In this document: piece by piece, positions 60,169 through 64,000 of the stretch
How the letters are laid out: each line of letters starts with the position of its first letter
How positions within the stretch are numbered: the stretch's first letter is position 1
Source of the DNA: an uncultured Muribaculaceae bacterium
GTDB taxonomy: Bacteria; Bacteroidota; Bacteroidia; Bacteroidales; Muribaculaceae
Length of the DNA stretch: 64,000 nucleotides
Assembly (NCBI GenBank): GCA_910583675.1
Contig: CAJTYH010000010.1
Span: 1 to 64,000 of the forward strand
Direction: 5' to 3'
Made by a program: the position numbers and the translations under genes
The notes under the pieces: model-generated
Told to the model about the DNA's origin: nothing
What the model saw: the letters and a program-made list of their open reading frames with translations, nothing else
Database searches by the model: none

Positions 60169-60987
60169 TCAGATGAGTTTGTCCTGTTGGAGAATCTGGA
60201 GTGCGAGAGTTCCACGGTAGATGTTTCCGCCGATAGAGTATCCTGCGATCCTGTCCGCCGGCCATGATCCGATGTCGGCTATGCGTATAGGCTTTTGCAG
60301 TATCCGGTTCCATGCCCATATTTCACCGAGCGCAAGCAGAGGTTCAGGATCCCGTATAAGCAGGAAAAGAGGCGCAAGGTGGTCTGTTTCCTCGGACTGG
60401 TGCCTTTCCGGATGCATGTGTTCATACAGACTTCTTTCCGGCGTGTGGCTGGGATATATGTCCCCAAGTTGCTTCTGATGTATGACTCTTAGTTCCTTGC
60501 TCAGTGTCGGGCGCATGTGAGGGAATAGGCTCACTACCATTTTTTCCGTGTCCACTAGCAGGTTGTGGAGTTTCCGTGCGTATGCGACCAGTGTTTTCTC
60601 TCCTGTCGCATCCTGTCTGTCGATCGCCTGTTGCCACGCCCATGCGGCGATATGTGGTGCCGACGTGCTGTTTTCCGGCAGGTCGGGTCGGAGTGCGTTC
60701 ATTATGGTGAATACACCGAATCCGGGGGCTATGTCGTAGCGTGCAAGCTGTCCGCGAAGCCAGACATCGAGCGAGCCTACGATCTCCACTGTCTGGTCGG
60801 CTCCTTTCAGGCGTATTATGGCTCCGGGATACCTATGGTCTATCAACGGGGAGTCGGTAGGAAGATACAGCGGGGCGGTTACGCGCCTAAGGGATAATTT
60901 CTCTGTCAGGCGTGGTTCAAGGAAGCGTTTTATCTCTGTGAGCGCTATTTCCGCTGTCTCGTGCAGGAGGCGTGGCTTCAGGTGCAT
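60169..60987 (-). CDS. degenerate asparagine synthetase A (AsnA) homologue
   Basis: A 272-residue protein that aligns with E. coli AsnA (330 residues; compared from memory). The N-terminus FLEPRLTEKLSLRRVTAPLY matches the AsnA opening. GSLDVWLRGQLARYDIAPGF and GVFTIMNALRPD match HSLAKWKR and the MKALRPDE block. LSKELRVIHQKQLGDIYPSH matches the HFVHSQELLSRYPDL region, and LGEIWAWNRIL matches NGDILVWNPVL. Active-site residues are changed: His71 is Gly, Lys77 is Leu, the DQWDWE motif reads AWAWQQ, and the KLSDG-to-DYDDW segment is absent. So it is unlikely to make asparagine and may have another role. It lies 22 nt upstream of trmD. Confidence 0.72.
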   Translation of the reverse strand: MHLKPRLLHETAEIALTEIKRFLEPRLTEKLSLRRVTAPLYLPTDSPLIDHRYPGAIIRLKGADQTVEIVGSLDVWLRGQLARYDIAPGFGVFTIMNALRPDLPENSTSAPHIAAWAWQQAIDRQDATGEKTLVAYARKLHNLLVDTEKMVVSLFPHMRPTLSKELRVIHQKQLGDIYPSHTPERSLYEHMHPERHQSEETDHLAPLFLLIRDPEPLLALGEIWAWNRILQKPIRIADIGSWPADRIAGYSIGGNIYRGTLALQILQQDKLI

Positions 60988-60999
60988 GTGCGTCTACAG

Positions 61000-62814
61000 T
61001 TAGAATTTCCAACCGAATCCTATTGCGCCGGTGATCCCCTGTGAGGGGACACCCACGGCATTGTATGCCTTGTCGTCAAGTATGTTTTCTACGCGTGCGA
61101 ATACCGTGAACGCATCGGTTATGGCATAGGAGGCTCCTACATTAAGCAGGTTGCGGTTTTTGAGGTTGAATTCCCCGCGATCCTCCGGTGCCGACGGATC
61201 TGCGTCAACCAGTGTCATGCGTCGGTGGAGCGCCATGGCGTAGCCGAGATCTATCGTCAACGGTGAGATGGGCCGGATGCTCACGGAGGCTATAAGGCGG
61301 CTGCGTGACCGGTCAAGCCAGGTGAACCATGCGTTGGTCTTTCCGTTGGCAAGCAGTGTCTCGAATCCGGCCTGCAGCGCCACGATCGAGCGGTATTCCC
61401 AGTTGGCATGTACCCCTGCTTTCCATGAGCGGAGATCCTCGCCATTGAAAAGTATCTGTGACGCATCCTCGTAGAATGCCGGCATGAGCCATGAATTGGC
61501 GGCGGCATATGCCACGTCAAGCGTCAGTGCGGCTCCCTTGAACGGCCCTATGCGCAGGCCGAATTCACCTTTGACCGGTATTCCGGAGTTGCGGTAGGCC
61601 AGAAGCGGCGATATGTACGGGGTAAATTCGCTGAGTGTCTGGAGGCGGTTCATCTGTTCGCCACCGTCAATGCGCAGCCACGCTCCGAATCCGCTTGTGG
61701 GGTTGATGCCAAGGATTATGTCGGGCGCCACATGCACCGCCTTTCCTGAATTTACCGAGAGATCTACGCGTGCTCCGACCTTCAGGCTTACGACACCTCC
61801 CTGAGGTGAATAGCGGTAATAGGGATTGAGCGTGATCAGTCCTATAGTCTTGCCGTCGGCATCGGCATAAGCCTTGGCATCGTCTCCGTCGGCATCGTAG
61901 AGTGCAGCCAGTGAACTGTTGCGGAAATGGTTGTATCGTGAAAAGTCTCCGGAGATCTCAACTCCGGCGATATGGTCGTCGCCGATGGTCTGGGATGCCC
62001 CGAAAACCGCCCCTAAATTGGTCTCGTGTACGGGAGCCAACTCCAGCCCTCCCGTCGGTTGCCCGATGGCATCGAAGACGGATGCCGATGCGGGTGCCTT
62101 GGTGAAGTTGAACAGGCCGAAATGCAGGTCGGCGTGGTATCTCAAACCGGTGGAGTTGTGTCCGTTCCATCCGGCGCGGATGTCCCATTTCAATGTTCCC
62201 TGTGCGCTTTTTATCTTGTCGGCCTCGTCAAGCGTGGATGCGCTGTTGATCAGGAGTGCGTCAAGGTTGTCGAATCCCCTGTATGCGAAATCGGTTGACA
62301 GTGAGAGTGTGCCGGCATCCCCGATGCGCTGTGCGAACTTCAACCCCAATGCGCCGTAGAGCTGTTTGTAAGTGATCTTGTCGAATCCGCTGAACGGACG
62401 ATCCTTGTATGAGATGTTGTTGAACTGTCCCCATACGTCAAGGTTCGTGCGGTCGGATGAGAGTATGCCGTATCCGGCTGATACGCCCACGGTGGCTGCC
62501 GGGAAATATCCTGCGTCAAGATAGCCGCGATAGGGGGTAGGGGGGATGGCTGCTTCGGTGGTGGCGGGTTCGAGCAGTTGCAATCCCGGGGTCAATGCGC
62601 TGGGAGATGAGTAATCCATGAAGCGCAGGTCGGTGGCGGATGTGTTGATGCTCAATGCCTTCGGAAATATGTCAAGCCTGGAGGCGGCACGCACCTCGGG
62701 CACTATCTCTCGCTCTATGGTTATCTCCTTGTTGAGCTGCGCATGGGCGATGTTTCCGGCAGTTGCCGTCAATATGGCGGCTATCAATATGTTGTGTCGC
62801 AAAACTTGATTCAA
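61000..62814 (-). CDS. outer-membrane beta-barrel protein, TonB-receptor-like
   Basis: A 604-residue exported protein with signal peptide (ILIAAILTATAGNIAHA). After LNKEITIEREIVPEVRAASR there is no plug domain of normal size. From about residue 95 the protein is a barrel of alternating strands (ATVGVSAGYGILSSDRTNLD, DVWGQFNNISYKD) and it closes with GITGAIGFGWKF, ending in Phe. Such barrels sit beside a TPR protein in many Bacteroidetes genomes. It lies 9 nt after the TPR gene and 12 nt before the AsnA-like gene, so all are one operon. Confidence 0.8.
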   Translation of the reverse strand: MNQVLRHNILIAAILTATAGNIAHAQLNKEITIEREIVPEVRAASRLDIFPKALSINTSATDLRFMDYSSPSALTPGLQLLEPATTEAAIPPTPYRGYLDAGYFPAATVGVSAGYGILSSDRTNLDVWGQFNNISYKDRPFSGFDKITYKQLYGALGLKFAQRIGDAGTLSLSTDFAYRGFDNLDALLINSASTLDEADKIKSAQGTLKWDIRAGWNGHNSTGLRYHADLHFGLFNFTKAPASASVFDAIGQPTGGLELAPVHETNLGAVFGASQTIGDDHIAGVEISGDFSRYNHFRNSSLAALYDADGDDAKAYADADGKTIGLITLNPYYRYSPQGGVVSLKVGARVDLSVNSGKAVHVAPDIILGINPTSGFGAWLRIDGGEQMNRLQTLSEFTPYISPLLAYRNSGIPVKGEFGLRIGPFKGAALTLDVAYAAANSWLMPAFYEDASQILFNGEDLRSWKAGVHANWEYRSIVALQAGFETLLANGKTNAWFTWLDRSRSRLIASVSIRPISPLTIDLGYAMALHRRMTLVDADPSAPEDRGEFNLKNRNLLNVGASYAITDAFTVFARVENILDDKAYNAVGVPSQGITGAIGFGWKF

Positions 62815-62823
62815 TTAATCGGG

Positions 62824-64000
62824 TTATTTGTTATTGTCGCTTCTCTCGTCTATCATGCGGAAGATGTCCGGTTCCGTGCCTGGATAGTTCTCCTTGAGCG
62901 AGCGCAGGTATTCGTCGGCTTCAAAGGTGTTGCCCTTGGAGCGGAGTATGTCGCTTAGGAGTATGAATCCGCGTGCGAGCCAGTAGTCATGCGGGGGATT
63001 GGCATCTATGAGCGCGTTGATCTCCTTCAATGCCGTGTCGGTCTGACCTTTGTCGAAGTGGTATTGAGCCAGGTACAGTGCGCTTTTCGTGCCGTTCAGC
63101 GTCTCCGGATCCTGGGCGAGCTTTTCCCAGATCTCCACTGCCTCGTCCCCTTTGCCGGTGGCGCTCAGGGAGAGTGCCTTGGTGAATGCCACCTCGCTCT
63201 GTTCAGATGCTCCAAGGGCTGACGAACCGAGAAGGAGGTCGGCCATTTCGAGTGCGGTGGCATAGTCGGTCATGTCGCGGCTCACCTGCATGATGCCCAT
63301 TCGGGCGGTGTTGAGTGAGTGGGCGGATGAGGATTTCTGTTCGAGTGCGCGGTAGGATAGGAGGGCGGCTTCCGCATCCCCCTTGGCCAGTTCGGCTTCA
63401 GCCTTGATGGTAAGTGCCTCCACTGCCTCCGGGGAGTCGGGGAAACGCTCCACTACTTCCGTGGCCAGGCGCAATGCGTCAGCTTCCCGTCCGGCTTCGC
63501 GTGCCTTCTCGGCGCTTTGCAGCGTCAGTTCGGCCAGTTCGGCGGTCTCCATGCGGGGTGCGTCGGGCACTCTTTCCATCAGTGCCACATATTCGTCTAT
63601 ACGACCGTCGTCGGTGTACAGTTGCTTGAGGTCTTCCGCCGCGACGCGTGCCTGCTCCGACGACGGGTACATTTCCACTACTTTTCGATAATGGTCGATG
63701 GCTCTGGAGCGGTTGCCGCTGTTGAGGTACGTGATGGCGAGCATCAGTTGTCCCTGCCGTCCCTGGTCAGTGGAGGGGTAGCGGCTTACGAGCGCCGTGT
63801 ATGTTTCCACGGCGCGTCCTTCCTGTCCGAGTTCGCCGTAGCTTTCGCCGATCTCCAGCAGTGCTGTCGGCACAAGGGGAGATCCGGGGAATTCGGTCAT
63901 GAGGTCGTTGAGCGTGTCTATTTTGCCCTGATAGTCGCGTGTGAGGCCTTTCATTATGCCCTGCTGGTATACGGGATAGTCCCCTCCCTGCGGGTTGGCC
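62824..64000 (-). CDS. TPR protein, 5' end beyond window
   Basis: The frame stays open to the window edge (residues ANPQGGDYPVYQQGIMKGL precede the first ATG), so the 391 residues seen are the C-terminal part. TPR units such as FPGSPLVPTALLEIGESYGE, YPSTDQGRQGQLMLAITYLN, YPSSEQARVAAEDLKQLYTD and FPDSPEAVEALTIKAEAELA resemble the CpoB/YbgF and YfiO group that works with cell-envelope machines. It is upstream of the barrel gene in the same operon. Confidence 0.82.
   Translation of the reverse strand, partial: ANPQGGDYPVYQQGIMKGLTRDYQGKIDTLNDLMTEFPGSPLVPTALLEIGESYGELGQEGRAVETYTALVSRYPSTDQGRQGQLMLAITYLNSGNRSRAIDHYRKVVEMYPSSEQARVAAEDLKQLYTDDGRIDEYVALMERVPDAPRMETAELAELTLQSAEKAREAGREADALRLATEVVERFPDSPEAVEALTIKAEAELAKGDAEAALLSYRALEQKSSSAHSLNTARMGIMQVSRDMTDYATALEMADLLLGSSALGASEQSEVAFTKALSLSATGKGDEAVEIWEKLAQDPETLNGTKSALYLAQYHFDKGQTDTALKEINALIDANPPHDYWLARGFILLSDILRSKGNTFEADEYLRSLKENYPGTEPDIFRMIDERSDNNK

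Noticed and set aside
1..64000. CRISPR array, prophage, integrative element or toxin-antitoxin pair
   Set aside because: No regularly spaced repeats, phage structural genes, integrases or conjugation genes are visible, and no small toxin-antitoxin pair was recognised.

Overview
The window is chromosomal DNA from a member of the Bacteroidales, most like a gut Muribaculaceae species (Duncaniella/Muribaculum type). The basis is the gene content: DUF3575, DUF3868, Mfa1/Mfa2 type V pilus subunits, DUF4906, DUF5106, DUF4919, DUF4295 and DUF3109. Many start sites are also preceded by the Bacteroidetes promoter (TTTG, about 19-21 nt, TAnnTTTG) rather than by Shine-Dalgarno sequences. The family assignment is an inference from protein resemblance. 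There is no rRNA, CRISPR array, prophage or complete insertion sequence. The only mobile-type gene is a REP-associated tyrosine transposase (RAYT).

Layout. (1) 1-52: partial tRNA-Pro(GGG). (2) 53-887: non-coding, with a consensus promoter whose -7 box lies between two 10-bp inverted arms. (3) 888-11315: type V (FimA/Mfa1-like) pilus locus of six genes: an outer-membrane protein, an OmpA-like protein, a major fimbrillin, an Mfa2-like anchor, an accessory lipoprotein and a large DUF4906 tip-type protein. A thioredoxin-fold lipid-free exported protein (DUF5106) follows. (4) 12267-13455: RAYT with REP-like palindromes around it and inside the neighbouring CDS. (5) 13456-27485: mostly minus-strand genes for an M13 peptidase, YchF, alanine dehydrogenase, a coupled OPT transporter-MATE-TPR operon, SSB, a polysaccharide flippase, and dusB with envelope proteins.

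(6) 27857-28384: orphan ECF sigma factor. (7) 28379-33119: a minus-strand operon (SpoIID-like protein, AmpG-like MFS, NamZ, sugar kinase) that reads as peptidoglycan cleavage, import and phosphorylation. (8) 33220-34731: endonuclease I. (9) 34827-39175: LacI regulator divergent from a ribokinase-permease-nucleoside hydrolase operon, with a perfect 18-bp operator just at the expected transcription start. (10) 39220-49604: MerR/alaS divergent pair, GDP-fucose genes gmd-fcl, a C11 protease, MscS-DUF3109 and NAD synthetase. (11) 49915-50917: rpmB-rpmG-DUF4295 ribosomal operon and tRNA-Pro(TGG).

(12) 51332-54021: LpxH, SufT-like, an outer-membrane barrel and an NlpC/P60 hydrolase. (13) 54022-54598: a structured intergenic region with a probable unannotated small RNA that has its own promoter-like box and intrinsic terminator. 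(14) 54599-59467: Crp/Fnr regulator, TonB-receptor-like barrel, manC and a TPR protein. (15) 59472-64000: minus-strand operon running from a TPR protein (cut by the window edge) through a barrel and a degenerate AsnA homologue to trmD.

The most interesting items are the AsnA-like protein that has lost its catalytic residues, the RAYT/REP family, the candidate small RNA at 54.3-54.5 kb, the inverted-arm pilus promoter, the LacI operator, and the peptidoglycan-salvage operon with an apparently leaderless first gene. All statements rest on reading the sequence and on remembered family features. No search was run.
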